DNA of 64,000 bases from Brumimicrobium sp041655765 (GTDB lineage: Bacteria; Bacteroidota; Bacteroidia; Flavobacteriales_D; Crocinitomicaceae). The position numbers were made by a program, and so were the translations under genes. Position 1 is the stretch's first letter, and the number at the start of each line of letters is the position of its first letter. Location: positions 310,001-374,000 of the forward strand of contig JBBAEU010000001.1 in NCBI GenBank assembly GCA_041655765.1. The letters are read 5' to 3'. The notes under the pieces are model-generated. The model searched no databases. It saw nothing but the letters and a program-made list of their open reading frames with translations, and was not told the DNA's origin. This document shows, one piece after another, positions 44,450 to 54,360 of the stretch.

Positions 44450-46432
44450 ATGGATTTTAAACTTGTTGCACCTTTTGAACCAACTGGGGATCAACCCGAA
44501 GCTATTCGTCAGTTAAAAGCTGGTATTGAGGGCAATGTTCATAGCCAGACTTTATTAGGTGTTACGGGAAGTGGAAAAACATTTACTGTTGCAAATGTAA
44601 TTGAAGGCGTAAATCGACCTACACTTGTTTTATCTCACAATAAAACTTTGGCTGCACAGTTATACAACGAGTTTAAGCAATTTTTTCCTGAAAATCGGAT
44701 AGAATATTTCGTTTCATACTACGATTATTACCAACCTGAGTCATATCTACCAATTACAGATACGTACATTGAAAAGGATTTAGCTATCAACGATGAAATT
44801 GAAAAACTTCGTTTATCTGCTACTTCTGCTTTACTTGCTGGACGTAGAGATGTGATTGTAGTTTCCTCTGTTTCTTGTATTTACGGAATTGGAAATCCAA
44901 ACGAATTTGAAAAAAACATCATACACATTCAAGTTGGTGATGAAATTCTACGAAATAAGTTTTTACACAGATTGGTAGAGAATTTATATTCCCGTGCTGG
45001 GGAAGAGTTTAATCGTGGAAATTTCCGTGTCAATGGTGATACTGTCGATATATTTTTAGCCTACGCTGATTATGCTTTGCGCATTGAGTTTTGGGGAGAT
45101 GAAATTGAAGGAATATTTACAATTAACCCAGAAACAAATGATATCATTGAAAAATTTAATGCTATCAACATCTACCCAGCAAATTTATTCGTTAGTTCGC
45201 CCGAAAATACACGGCAGGCCATCGAAGCAATTCAAAATGATTTATCAATTCAAGTAGAATCTTTTAAACGGCAAGGAAAATCATTGGAAGCCAAACGGTT
45301 AAAAGATAGGACAGAATATGACATTGAAATGATTAAGGAGTTGGGATACTGTCAGGGAATAGAAAATTATTCGCGCTATTTTGACAGGCGACTTCCAGGC
45401 ACACGACCTTTCTGTTTGCTTGATTATTTTCCGAAAGATTATCTAATGGTGATTGATGAAAGTCATGTGACAATTCCACAAATAAGGGCGATGTGGGGTG
45501 GCGACAATTCTCGAAAAACAAATTTGGTAGAGTATGGATTTCGATTAGAAGCAGCGTTGGATAATCGACCGTTGCGATTTGAAGAGTTTCAATCTTTGCT
45601 AAATCAAGTAATTTATGTGAGTGCAACCCCTTCGGATTATGAAATTGCAGAATCTGACGGAATTGTTGTAGAACAATTAATTCGTCCGACAGGTTTGCTT
45701 GACCCAGAAATTGAAGTCCGCCCAAGTTTGAATCAAATTGATGATTTAATAGAGGAAATTCATTTGCGTATTGAGAAAAATGAAAGAGTTTTGGTTACTA
45801 CATTGACCAAAAGAATGGCTGAAGAATTATCAAAATATCTTGATAGAATGGGAATTCATTGTCGCTACATTCACAGTGAAATTGTTACTTTGGAACGGGT
45901 TGAAATTTTACAGCAACTTCGAGAAGGCGTGATTGATGTTTTGATTGGAGTAAACCTATTGAGGGAAGGAATTGATTTGCCAGAGGTAAGTTTAGTGATT
46001 ATTTTAGATGCAGATAAAGAAGGATTTTTAAGAAATGTAAAATCACTTGTTCAAACCATCGGGAGAGCAGCACGAAATGTTAACGGTCGCGTAATTATGT
46101 ACGCAGATACTGTAACAAAATCCATGGAGCAAACCATAGAAGAAACAAATCGTCGTCGAGCAAAGCAACAGGAATATAATGAAAAACATGGAATCACACC
46201 ATCACCACTGAATAAAAACTTAATCAACTCGCTTCACTACCCTGATAGTGAAGATTCATCTATTGCTGCTGATCCTGTTGTTCAATATATGACCAAGAAT
46301 CAACTCGAAAAAACAATCAAAAATATTGAAAAACAAATGCGAGATGCTGCAAAAGAGCTCGACTTTATGGAAGCAGCTCGACTAAGAGATGAGATGTTTG
46401 TCCTTCAAAAACGACTCAAAGAATCCAACTAA
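44450..46432 (+). CDS. uvrB: Excinuclease ABC subunit B
   Basis: A 660-residue nucleotide-excision-repair helicase. From the start chosen, Walker A GVTGSGKT is at 37-44, the YYDYYQPESYLP beta-hairpin lies near 90-101, helicase motifs DESHVT and GINLLREGIDLPE-type segments follow, and the C-terminal UVR domain (YMTKNQLEKTIKNIE onward) ends the protein. It loads damaged DNA from UvrA and recruits UvrC. An in-frame ATG at 44402 would add 16 residues not found in UvrB; the promoter element inside that stretch supports 44450. Divergent from bamD; its stop overlaps the convergent glnN stop by 3 bases. Confidence 0.96.
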   Translation: MDFKLVAPFEPTGDQPEAIRQLKAGIEGNVHSQTLLGVTGSGKTFTVANVIEGVNRPTLVLSHNKTLAAQLYNEFKQFFPENRIEYFVSYYDYYQPESYLPITDTYIEKDLAINDEIEKLRLSATSALLAGRRDVIVVSSVSCIYGIGNPNEFEKNIIHIQVGDEILRNKFLHRLVENLYSRAGEEFNRGNFRVNGDTVDIFLAYADYALRIEFWGDEIEGIFTINPETNDIIEKFNAINIYPANLFVSSPENTRQAIEAIQNDLSIQVESFKRQGKSLEAKRLKDRTEYDIEMIKELGYCQGIENYSRYFDRRLPGTRPFCLLDYFPKDYLMVIDESHVTIPQIRAMWGGDNSRKTNLVEYGFRLEAALDNRPLRFEEFQSLLNQVIYVSATPSDYEIAESDGIVVEQLIRPTGLLDPEIEVRPSLNQIDDLIEEIHLRIEKNERVLVTTLTKRMAEELSKYLDRMGIHCRYIHSEIVTLERVEILQQLREGVIDVLIGVNLLREGIDLPEVSLVIILDADKEGFLRNVKSLVQTIGRAARNVNGRVIMYADTVTKSMEQTIEETNRRRAKQQEYNEKHGITPSPLNKNLINSLHYPDSEDSSIAADPVVQYMTKNQLEKTIKNIEKQMRDAAKELDFMEAARLRDEMFVLQKRLKESN

Positions 46433-48612
46433 TCAGTAAACAACATTTCTCTCATTTTCGGGAAAGGCCATAATTCATCATCTACATAAGATTCCAATTT
46501 ATTTGTATGATATTGGATTTCCTTGAAGTGGATAAGCACATTATCGCGATAAGCCTCTGCCTTTTCCTTTAAATTTTCAATTTTATTTGCCTTTTTTCTG
46601 TTATCTAACATTATTTTTGCGCTTTTTTGCATCAGATTCATGTGTTCAGTCAACTTAAATAGAATTTCTTCTTGAACTTTAACCATTTCCTTTGATTGCT
46701 TTTCATAAATCTGAATAAGTCTTTGGATATTATCAAGAATTCTGTTTTGGTAAGTAATTACGGCAGGAATAATATGATTTTGGGTCAAATCCCCCAACAT
46801 TCTAGCTTCAATTTGAATAGATTTAATGTACTTACCATACTCTATTTCTTTACGCGCCTGCAATTCTCTTATACTAAAAACTCCAAACTCTTCAAATAAC
46901 CGAATGGTTTTTGGATTTTGCCATACATCCAATGCCATTGGTGTATTTTTAAGATTTTTCAATCCACGTTTTTCGGCTTCAATGAGCCAATCTTCTCCAT
47001 ATCCATTTCCTTCAAATAGAATTTTCTTAGAAGATTTGATTAATTTTTGTAATTCTTTTAAAATTGCTTCATCTTTTCCATCTCCTGAACTAATTCTCTT
47101 ATCAACTTCTTTTTTAAAGTCGGTTAGCTGTTTGGCTACAATTGTATTTATGACAATCATTAGCTGACCGCTGTTTGCCATTGAGCCAACGCCTCTAAAC
47201 TCAAATTTATTTCCTGTGAAGGCAATTGGAGAAGTTCTATTTCTATCTGTATTATCGAGAAGAATTTGTGGGATTTTTCCAATATCAAGCTTTAACTCTG
47301 TCTTATCATTTGGTGTCATCTTACCAGCCTTGATACTCTTTTCCAATTCATTTAAGAAATTCGTTAGATACGTACCAATAAATACAGAAATTACAGCTGG
47401 CGGAGCTTCTTGTGCACCAAGTCTATGGTCGTTTGAAGCACTTGCAACAGCTGCGGAAATGATATCAGAATAATCGTGAATGGCTTTAATTGTATTGATG
47501 AAGAAAGTCAAAAATCTCAAATTACTTTTAGGGTTTTTTCCTGGAGCCAAAAGATTTATACCCTTATCAGAAGACAATGCCCAATTATTGTGTTTTCCCG
47601 AGCCATTTAATCCGGGGAACGGTTTTTCATGCAACAAAATTCTTAAATTATGTTTTCTAGCGATTTTTTTCATCAAATCCATCAGAAGTAGATTGTGGTC
47701 ATTCGCTAAATTACACTCTTCAAAACTTGGTGCACATTCAAATTGATTTGGAGCAACTTCATTGTGCCTTGTTGTAACAGGAATCCCCAGTTTGATAGCA
47801 GCTTGTTCAAAGTCGCGCATAAAATTAGACACTCTTAAAGGAATAGAACCAAAATAATGGTCGTCAAGTTGCTGCCCCTTTGCAGGTGGATGACCAAACA
47901 AAACTCTTCCTGTCATCACAAGGTCTGGTCGTGCATTATAGAATGCTTTATCAAGTAAAAAGTATTCTTGTTCAATACCCAAAGTGGCGTTGACTTTTTT
48001 AGAAGATTTATCAAAGTATTGATAAACATCGGTTGCAGCCTTATCAAGAGAATTAAGTGCTTTTAAAAGTGGTGCTTTGTAATCCAAAGCCTCTCCTGTG
48101 TACGCTATAAAGACAGTTGGGATACAAAGTGTATTTGAAATCAAAAACGCGGGAGAAGATGGATCCCAAGCTGTGTAACCTCTTGCTTCAAAAGTATTTC
48201 TGATTCCTCCACTTGGGAAAGAAGAAGCATCTGGTTCTTGCTGTACCAATAAATCTCCTGTAAATTGGTCGATTGCTCGACCAGGACCAATTGGTTTAAT
48301 AAAAGCGTCATGTTTTTCAGCCGTTTTTCCGGTTAAAGGTTGAAACCAATGTGTATAATGTGTAGCACCGTTTTCCACTGCCCAATCTTTCATGGCAGAA
48401 GCTACAACATCTGCGATTTCACGCTCAATTGTTCGACCTTTCTCTATAGCGTCAATGACGGCTTTATAGGCATGTTTTGGTAAATATTCTCTCATTTTAT
48501 CAATGTGAAAAACATCATTCCCAAATTTTGATGAGAGACTTCCCTTTATTTTGATTTTTTTAGGATGGCGATGTAAAACATCTTGGTAGGCTTTTTTTCT
48601 AATGTATGACAT
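46429..48612 (-). CDS. glnN: Type III glutamine synthetase
   Basis: A 727-residue GSIII, the large ammonia-assimilating enzyme typical of Bacteroidota and cyanobacteria, which forms glutamine from glutamate, NH3 and ATP. Recognisable blocks are the GATHYTHWFQPLTG motif (79-92), the GIEQEYFLLD metal-binding strand (about 215-224), and RHNEVAPNQFECAP with FPGLNGSGKHNNWALS near 280-345. Full length. A TATTTTTG -7 element is about 22 bases upstream, within a long AT homopolymer region. No PII or amt gene is nearby. Confidence 0.96.
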   Translation of the reverse strand: MSYIRKKAYQDVLHRHPKKIKIKGSLSSKFGNDVFHIDKMREYLPKHAYKAVIDAIEKGRTIEREIADVVASAMKDWAVENGATHYTHWFQPLTGKTAEKHDAFIKPIGPGRAIDQFTGDLLVQQEPDASSFPSGGIRNTFEARGYTAWDPSSPAFLISNTLCIPTVFIAYTGEALDYKAPLLKALNSLDKAATDVYQYFDKSSKKVNATLGIEQEYFLLDKAFYNARPDLVMTGRVLFGHPPAKGQQLDDHYFGSIPLRVSNFMRDFEQAAIKLGIPVTTRHNEVAPNQFECAPSFEECNLANDHNLLLMDLMKKIARKHNLRILLHEKPFPGLNGSGKHNNWALSSDKGINLLAPGKNPKSNLRFLTFFINTIKAIHDYSDIISAAVASASNDHRLGAQEAPPAVISVFIGTYLTNFLNELEKSIKAGKMTPNDKTELKLDIGKIPQILLDNTDRNRTSPIAFTGNKFEFRGVGSMANSGQLMIVINTIVAKQLTDFKKEVDKRISSGDGKDEAILKELQKLIKSSKKILFEGNGYGEDWLIEAEKRGLKNLKNTPMALDVWQNPKTIRLFEEFGVFSIRELQARKEIEYGKYIKSIQIEARMLGDLTQNHIIPAVITYQNRILDNIQRLIQIYEKQSKEMVKVQEEILFKLTEHMNLMQKSAKIMLDNRKKANKIENLKEKAEAYRDNVLIHFKEIQYHTNKLESYVDDELWPFPKMREMLFTD

Positions 48613-48881
48613 ATATTAAATATTAAAGTAATACAAAAATAAATAAAAATATTTTTTACCCCCTTAATTTTTTTTAGTTTTTTTTAAAAAAAGTGTCATT
48701 TTTTTTAATAACCCCTAAAAATATAGGGTTAAATTGAAAAATTATGGTTTTTACAATTTCTTTGTGGATATTATGAAATATCATTTACAAAAACAAGGAG
48801 ATTAGCAAAGTCATAAAGAATACTTTGTCCAGTTTTGGTAAGTGTTGTGATTAATCATGAAAGGATTTGGTGGTATTTAGC
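48613..48881. other. AT homopolymer-rich region upstream of glnN
   Basis: A 269-base gap between divergently read neighbours (glnN leaves to the left; the next gene ends at 48882). It contains runs of T and A around 48650-48710, and an imperfect inverted repeat TAACCCCTAAAAATATAGGGTTA (outer parts near 48708 and 48730). The -7 element for glnN is at 48634-48641. No gene or known riboswitch was seen. Confidence 0.35.
48634..48641 (-). promoter_or_regulatory. -7 element TATTTTTG for glnN
   Basis: Full TAnnTTTG match on the minus strand, about 21 bases before the ATG. No -33 TTG at the right distance; the surrounding DNA is very AT-rich, so chance matches are likely. Confidence 0.35.
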
Positions 48882-49691
48882 TTATTCTTCGGCCTCTTCT
48901 GGACGCATTGGTGTTTTGTATTTCATTGATTTATCGTCAAAAATAAAATACACATATAATTTATCGGTTCCGACAATAGAATCGGGTTGATAATAATTAA
49001 TATTTTCGATTTCTCTTGGATTATATCCTGGAATCTCTCCATAATACATAGCGATGTCCTTAGCCAATCTAACAGAACTTGTTTTGTGTTTGATACTATA
49101 AACAACTGGTTCTTCCTCTCCTATTCTATCAAAAACAGGACAGCTAAATGTGAGATAAATTCGATTGTTTCTAACTGTATAATAATTCCGTTGCAAGCTA
49201 TTTCTAATTCGATAATCGATATAAAAATCGGTATATGCGCTAGACGTTAACTCTATAAATTGAATTTCTAATGGATAATTAACGTTGGAACCAATCGGAG
49301 TTGTTGAAAGAAGATTATTTGAACCACCTAGTTTTACAAAAACATGATTCGCAAGTGCGGTATTTCCTATTTCATTAAAAAAACTCTCCTTTCCTTTACT
49401 TCTTGCGCTTTTATAAGCATATTCTCTACGATTCACAAGGATGATGGCGTCTTTTAAAGTATCTGGATTTAAAAAATCATACATTATTTCAATGTCGTAA
49501 TTCTCTGTCGCAGGAATGTCCAAATTGGTTTCTACTTGTCTAATAATTAGTTCTTCATCGGTCAGAGAATCCATATTAGACTCTTTATCTTCTTTTTTTT
49601 CTTTATTAGGATTTGGGGTTTCACATGAAAAAAATAACGCAAACCCACATAAGAAAAGTAAAAACTTCACTTTAGAATCTATCCAATACAT
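48882..49691 (-). CDS. Putative lipoprotein, unknown function
   Basis: About 269 residues from the ATG at 49691. The leader MYWIDSKVKFLLFLCGFALF ends at an FFSC lipobox (Cys23), followed by a short Lys/Glu-rich tether. The mature domain has DxxxDAIILVNRR and several aromatic strand-like segments but no family I recognise. The start overlaps the end of the nucleoside phosphorylase gene by 20 bases, so the two are likely co-transcribed and coupled. A TTG two codons earlier is possible but not needed. Confidence 0.65.
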   Translation of the reverse strand: MYWIDSKVKFLLFLCGFALFFSCETPNPNKEKKEDKESNMDSLTDEELIIRQVETNLDIPATENYDIEIMYDFLNPDTLKDAIILVNRREYAYKSARSKGKESFFNEIGNTALANHVFVKLGGSNNLLSTTPIGSNVNYPLEIQFIELTSSAYTDFYIDYRIRNSLQRNYYTVRNNRIYLTFSCPVFDRIGEEEPVVYSIKHKTSSVRLAKDIAMYYGEIPGYNPREIENINYYQPDSIVGTDKLYVYFIFDDKSMKYKTPMRPEEAEE

Positions 49692-50541
49692 ATTCAATTA
49701 ATTCTGTGATTTTTTTCTGATAATTATTTGTAAACTCTTTTTTTCTACGGTTTGCAAGTCCCAAGCAAATTCCTGTTGCTTTATGCCCCAGACCGTTGCA
49801 TAACGTGAATAAAGTAGAAGTTTCCATTTCTAAATTCGCAAATTTCTGTCCATCCTTTGAAACAAATTCAGAGAAAGAATCTAACATCCCATTTTCCGCT
49901 AAAGGCAATCTTAGTTTTCTTCCTTGTGGACCGTAAAAGCCAGAACTTGTTACAGTAATACCTTTTACAATTTGATCAGAATATAACTTTTGATTCAACT
50001 CCTCAGAAGCCTTTGCCAAATAAGGTTTAACGTGTTTTGGCAACTTCACTTTGGATTCAATTTCTACTTCTAATCGGCTCGTTTCTGAATCCTTCTCGAC
50101 TTGATAAAAATGTCCAACATTATCAATTCCAAGCGAGTGTGTAGAAAGAATAAAGCTATCGACAGGGATATCATCATGAAGTATTCCACAAGTTCCAATT
50201 CGGATAATCTCTAATGAAGTTTTTTCCGCCTTCTCTGTTCTGGTTTCCAAATCAATATTAACAAGGGCATCCAATTCATTGATAACAATATCAATATTAT
50301 CTGTTCCTATTCCTGTTGAAATTACAGATATTTCCTTTCCTTTAAATGTGCCGGTGTGTACACAGAACTCTCTGTGTTGACTTTTATGACTAATTGTATC
50401 GAAATAATTAGAAACTAATTCTACTCGGTCTTGGTCGCCTACTACAATAATTTTCTTTGCTAAGTTTTCAGGAAGAATATCTATATGATAAATTGTTCCT
50501 TTAGCAGTTACGACAAGTTCTGACGGCAAAAAATCTGACAT
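49672..50541 (-). CDS. Nucleoside phosphorylase, uridine/purine type
   Basis: A 289-residue NP-I-family enzyme that phosphorolyses nucleosides to a base and ribose-1-phosphate. Visible: KIIVVGDQDRVELV (30-43) of the phosphate/ribose pocket, ISTGIGTDNIDIVINELDAL (about 74-93), IRIGTCGIL (about 111-119), and FANLEMETSTLF with the ribose-binding Glu in a conserved EMET. The Glu-Met-Glu motif fits uridine phosphorylase best, but base specificity cannot be fixed. Cytosolic; the first gene with the overlapping lipoprotein. Confidence 0.86.
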   Translation of the reverse strand: MSDFLPSELVVTAKGTIYHIDILPENLAKKIIVVGDQDRVELVSNYFDTISHKSQHREFCVHTGTFKGKEISVISTGIGTDNIDIVINELDALVNIDLETRTEKAEKTSLEIIRIGTCGILHDDIPVDSFILSTHSLGIDNVGHFYQVEKDSETSRLEVEIESKVKLPKHVKPYLAKASEELNQKLYSDQIVKGITVTSSGFYGPQGRKLRLPLAENGMLDSFSEFVSKDGQKFANLEMETSTLFTLCNGLGHKATGICLGLANRRKKEFTNNYQKKITELIEYVLDRF

Positions 50542-50565
50542 ACCAATGTTTTAAATGTAGAGATG

Positions 50566-51306
50566 CTAAATCGAACCAAATACTTTTTTCAGTATATCTG
50601 TTACACGTGCAGCTGGATCTTTACGAATTTTATTTTCTTCTTTTTCAACCATGATAAACAATCCGTCTATTGCACGTTCAGTAACAAAACGATTTAAATC
50701 AGTTTCAACTTTTTGACCACCTGTAAAAATCATCGCTTGGTTGTAGCGTGTAGCAACAGGTTCCCAATACTCCGTCAATTTTACTTTTTCAATAGATTGT
50801 TGAACTTTCGGGGAGAAAGCATCTATCAAAGCAGAAGTTGTTGTTCTCCTTAAAAAATCTGTTGCAGCACCTTCTCCTCCATTTAAAATTTGGAATCCAT
50901 CTTGAATTGTCATATTTTTAATAGCGTTCACAAAAATTGGGGTTGCAGATTTCGCTGCATCTTCGGCCGCTCTATTCAATGTCACTACAATTTTATCAAC
51001 TTGTCCGTCTAAACCCCATTCCAAGGCTTTTTCTTTCACTGCATTGGCACTTTCAGGGAAAGGCAATTTAATTTCTTGATTTTTAAAAAAACCATCTGTA
51101 ATGGAAGTAACATCTACTGCATTCGTAATCCCAACAGTTAATGCTTCTTTTAATCCTGAAACAACTTCTCCGTTTGTTAACGAAGGTTTTGTGGAGGAAG
51201 AGTCTGTTGCTGCTTCGACTTCCGATATGAAAGAATCAACAGAGTCACATGAAGGAGTGATGACTATGACCATTCCAAACAGAAATATTTGAATAACTTT
51301 TTTCAT
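50566..51306 (-). CDS. DUF4197 family lipoprotein
   Basis: A 246-residue protein with a lipoprotein signal (ITPSC lipobox, Cys20) and the DUF4197 domain throughout: the GLKEALTVGITNAV segment near 50-63, LNRAAEDAAKSATPIFVNAIKNM near 107-129 (first part), and a long helical C-terminus. The family is found in many proteobacteria and Bacteroidota; its role is unknown. A TAAGTTTG -7 element lies 16 bases before the start. It is followed by the phosphorylase gene on the same strand after 24 bases. Confidence 0.85.
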   Translation of the reverse strand: MKKVIQIFLFGMVIVITPSCDSVDSFISEVEAATDSSSTKPSLTNGEVVSGLKEALTVGITNAVDVTSITDGFFKNQEIKLPFPESANAVKEKALEWGLDGQVDKIVVTLNRAAEDAAKSATPIFVNAIKNMTIQDGFQILNGGEGAATDFLRRTTTSALIDAFSPKVQQSIEKVKLTEYWEPVATRYNQAMIFTGGQKVETDLNRFVTERAIDGLFIMVEKEENKIRKDPAARVTDILKKVFGSI

Positions 51307-51322
51307 TTCAATTGTTTTTTGT

Positions 51323-51330
51323 CAAACTTA
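51323..51330 (-). promoter_or_regulatory. -7 element TAAGTTTG for the DUF4197 gene
   Basis: Full TAnnTTTG match on the minus strand, 16 bases before the ATG. No -33 TTG at the right spacing. Confidence 0.4.
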
Positions 51331-51370
51331 CGAATAATTTTACTTTTTTAATCCTATAATAAATCAAATT

Positions 51371-52624
51371 ATGAAAGCAGGAGTTATTACGATTGGTGAC
51401 GAATTACTACTAGGGCAAACCATTAACACAAACCTTGCCAAAATTGGAATGGCATTTGGCGAAGTTGGCGTATCTGTCATTCAATCATGTACAATTATGG
51501 ATAGTCGTGAAGGAATCCTTGAAGTGCTTGACAATATGCTCTCAAAATTTGAGTTGGTAGTCATTACCGGCGGATTGGGACCAACAAATGATGATGTTAC
51601 AAAAGAAGTTTTAACTGAATATTTTCAGTCCGAGTTAATCTTAAACGAAGAAGTATTGGCACATATTAGAAATATTTTCGAATCAAAAGGTCGTGTAATG
51701 GTTCCCTCAAATATTGATCAGGCAAAAGTTCCAAAGGATTGTGAAATTTTATGGAATCCTTTGGGAACTGCACCTGGAATGTGGTTTGAGAAACAGAATA
51801 AGATTGTTATTTCACTTCCTGGAGTTCCGTATGAAATGGAAAATCTTCTAAAAACTGAAGTCATTCCAAAACTCAAGTCAATTTCCATTGCTTCACGAAA
51901 GTATTATCGAACAATCATGACACAAGGAATTGGAGAATCATTTTTAGCAGAGAAAATTAGCGATTGGGAAAATAGGATTTATAAAGATGGAATGAGTTTG
52001 GCATATTTGCCATCACCAGGAATGATTCGATTGCGTATCACAACGGAAAACAAAAATAAAGACAAAGAGAAAATAGATGCTTATATAAAAGAAATTACTG
52101 ACAGATTACCACAATATGTTTATGCCAACGAAGATGTTTCTATTTTCCAGATTGTTGGAGAACTCCTAAAAGAGGAAAAAGCCACTTTATCAACAGTTGA
52201 AAGTTGCACCGCAGGAGGAATCGCTAATGCATTTACTGCTTTTTCAGGTTCATCTACTTTTTTTAAAGGAGGATTCATTACGTATTCTAATACATTAAAA
52301 ATGAAATTAGCAAATGTAACTGCCCAATCGTTAGATAAATATGGTGCTGTTTCAGAACAAGTGGCCAAAGAAATGGCAATTGGCGGACGTAAAGAGTTGG
52401 AAACAGATTATTGTATTTCTGTTACAGGCATTGCTGGTCCAACTGGAGGAAGCGAAGAAAAACCTGTTGGAACAGTTTGGATTGCAGTTGCTTCATCCCA
52501 AGGTGTTGTTACTGAAAAATTTATTTTAGGAAATGACAGGGGCAGAAATATTCAACGCTCAATTTTATGTGCAGCAAACGTGTTGAGACGTGTTATCTTA
52601 GGAATAACTCGCTCAAACCACTAA
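51371..52624 (+). CDS. CinA family protein (NMN amidase / ADP-ribose pyrophosphatase type)
   Basis: A 417-residue two-domain protein. The N-terminal MoCF-like domain (about 1-170) starts GVITIGDELLLGQTINTN and carries the GGLGPTNDDVTKE motif; the family is linked to ADP-ribose hydrolysis. The C-terminal domain (about 255-410) has STVESCTAGG and VTGIAGPTGGS, the PncC-type nicotinamide-nucleotide amidase motifs. Together they suggest pyridine-nucleotide salvage. The competence-related name reflects a history in Streptococcus; no competence genes are near. Divergent from the DUF4197 gene. Confidence 0.9.
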   Translation: MKAGVITIGDELLLGQTINTNLAKIGMAFGEVGVSVIQSCTIMDSREGILEVLDNMLSKFELVVITGGLGPTNDDVTKEVLTEYFQSELILNEEVLAHIRNIFESKGRVMVPSNIDQAKVPKDCEILWNPLGTAPGMWFEKQNKIVISLPGVPYEMENLLKTEVIPKLKSISIASRKYYRTIMTQGIGESFLAEKISDWENRIYKDGMSLAYLPSPGMIRLRITTENKNKDKEKIDAYIKEITDRLPQYVYANEDVSIFQIVGELLKEEKATLSTVESCTAGGIANAFTAFSGSSTFFKGGFITYSNTLKMKLANVTAQSLDKYGAVSEQVAKEMAIGGRKELETDYCISVTGIAGPTGGSEEKPVGTVWIAVASSQGVVTEKFILGNDRGRNIQRSILCAANVLRRVILGITRSNH

Positions 52625-52763
52625 AAATCGCACAATAAATAAAGTACAGAAAATTTAATTTAGCTCTTCCAAGGTATCATTTAAATTAAAAGATTAAATT
52701 TAACACATTATTATTATTTAAACTAAAGAACTTTCTATTAAAGCGATTCTTTCATATTCAAAA

Positions 52764-54296
52764 ATGAAGTTTTTAAAAAAACATAGTTTATCCATCACTT
52801 TGATTTTTATTGGTTTTATCTTAACATGGCAAGGAGTAACAAACCCTCTATGGAAAGAAGAAAAAGTGATAAGGTCGGACGCCATCATCTATTATACTTA
52901 CCTACCAGCAACATTTATCGACAATAATCCGCTTTTTGATCCAGATAAAGGAGATGAATCTAATTACCAAGTGCACAAAAGTCCAATTGGTAAAAATGCT
53001 GTAAAAATGAGTATGGGCGTTGCCGTGCTTAATGTTCCATTTTTTTTGGCAGGACATTGTTATGCAAACATTGATGTTAATTATGAAGCAAACGGCTTTT
53101 CTGCGCCTTATCATCTTGCCATCCTTTTGTCATCTGTTTTTTATACTTTATTTGGATTGATTTTTTTAGGGCTATTTCTCAAAAGAAAATTTTCTAAAGT
53201 TGTCGCCATCATCACCATTATTCTTATCGGGTTTGGAACAAATTTATACTACTATGCTGTATATGAAGGGGGAATGTCGCACCCAATTGTTTTTTTCTTA
53301 TTGTCCTTGTTACTATTCGTTACGAACAACTGGATAAACAATAAAAAAATATGGAAAAGTCTTCTTATTGGACTTATTTTTGGGCTAATTATATTAATTC
53401 GACCGATAAACATTCTTTTTTGTATTCCTTTTTTATTTTTCTTGGAACAACCCAACCAAAGCAGGAAAAAACATTTTAAAAATTTATTTCTCCCAATTCA
53501 TCACATAATATTGATTGTGGTTGGCGTGATGTTGGCTGTTTCTCCACAATTATATTTTTGGAAAGTTCAAACAGGAGAATGGATATACTATTCTTATCGA
53601 GAAGAAGGATTCTTCTGGACAAATCCGCACATTTGGAAAGGATTATTTTCATTTAGAAAAGGATGGTTCATATATACTCCTATGATGCTCATTGCATGTT
53701 TTGGATTTTACCATCTATATAAGTCGAGAAGAAACTATTTTTGGGGCATTATCACGTTCCTTATTCCTTTTTTATACGTTACTTTTAGTTGGTGGTGCTG
53801 GTGGTATGGTGGAAGTTTTGGTGCACGAACTCTAATTGACATCTTACCTTTTATGTCTATCCCTTTGGCTGCTTTAGTTGAAAAAATGCTGGTTCAACGC
53901 TATGGGAATTTGCTGATGATGGTTTTTTGTTTGTTGATTTACCTGAACCTATTTCAATCTTGGCAATATTCAAAAGGCTTTATACATTATGATGGAATGA
54001 CTAAGTCGGCATATAAGAAAATATTTTTAAAAGACTATACGACAAACGAATATTGGGAGTTGATATTACGGCCAGATTATGAAAATGCTTTAGCAAATGG
54101 TGTAGAACTTGAAGGAATCCCTATTTTCTCTCGTGACAAAAACTCACCAATTTATGAAGAAAGTATTCAAAATTTTATAAACTACATTAAATCAGATGAA
54201 GCGTGGATGGAAGATATTAAGAAAAAAGCGATAATGGATAATATTTCTATCGACTCAGCGCTTAGAGTTGTTGCAGAGGATAATATTGCGAATTAG
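52764..54296 (+). CDS. Polytopic membrane protein, possible GT-C glycosyltransferase
   Basis: A 510-residue protein with about ten membrane segments (first at residues 9-25, then several between 110 and 405) and a soluble C-terminal tail of about 100 residues. A first periplasmic loop carries RSDAIIYYTYLPATFID and a later loop GAYGGSFGARTLIDILP-like features (read GGSFGARTLIDILP), which recall GT-C-fold transferases that use lipid-linked sugars. No catalytic acidic pair was confirmed, so the assignment is weak. No sugar or lipid genes are adjacent, and the leader is AT-rich without a clear -7 element. Confidence 0.6.
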   Translation: MKFLKKHSLSITLIFIGFILTWQGVTNPLWKEEKVIRSDAIIYYTYLPATFIDNNPLFDPDKGDESNYQVHKSPIGKNAVKMSMGVAVLNVPFFLAGHCYANIDVNYEANGFSAPYHLAILLSSVFYTLFGLIFLGLFLKRKFSKVVAIITIILIGFGTNLYYYAVYEGGMSHPIVFFLLSLLLFVTNNWINNKKIWKSLLIGLIFGLIILIRPINILFCIPFLFFLEQPNQSRKKHFKNLFLPIHHIILIVVGVMLAVSPQLYFWKVQTGEWIYYSYREEGFFWTNPHIWKGLFSFRKGWFIYTPMMLIACFGFYHLYKSRRNYFWGIITFLIPFLYVTFSWWCWWYGGSFGARTLIDILPFMSIPLAALVEKMLVQRYGNLLMMVFCLLIYLNLFQSWQYSKGFIHYDGMTKSAYKKIFLKDYTTNEYWELILRPDYENALANGVELEGIPIFSRDKNSPIYEESIQNFINYIKSDEAWMEDIKKKAIMDNISIDSALRVVAEDNIAN

Positions 54297-54360
54297 CCTA
54301 AAAACATAATTATTTTGTTAGTTTTGTCAACAATAAAATTAACATTTAATCTTAAAAATA

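Noticed and set aside
45333..45725. 130-codon minus-strand frame inside uvrB
   Set aside because: It is a shadow of the conserved uvrB helicase region, with no promoter element or family match.
51371..52624. Competence gene cluster suggested by CinA
   Set aside because: No com or recA genes are adjacent, and CinA-family motifs point to pyridine-nucleotide salvage.
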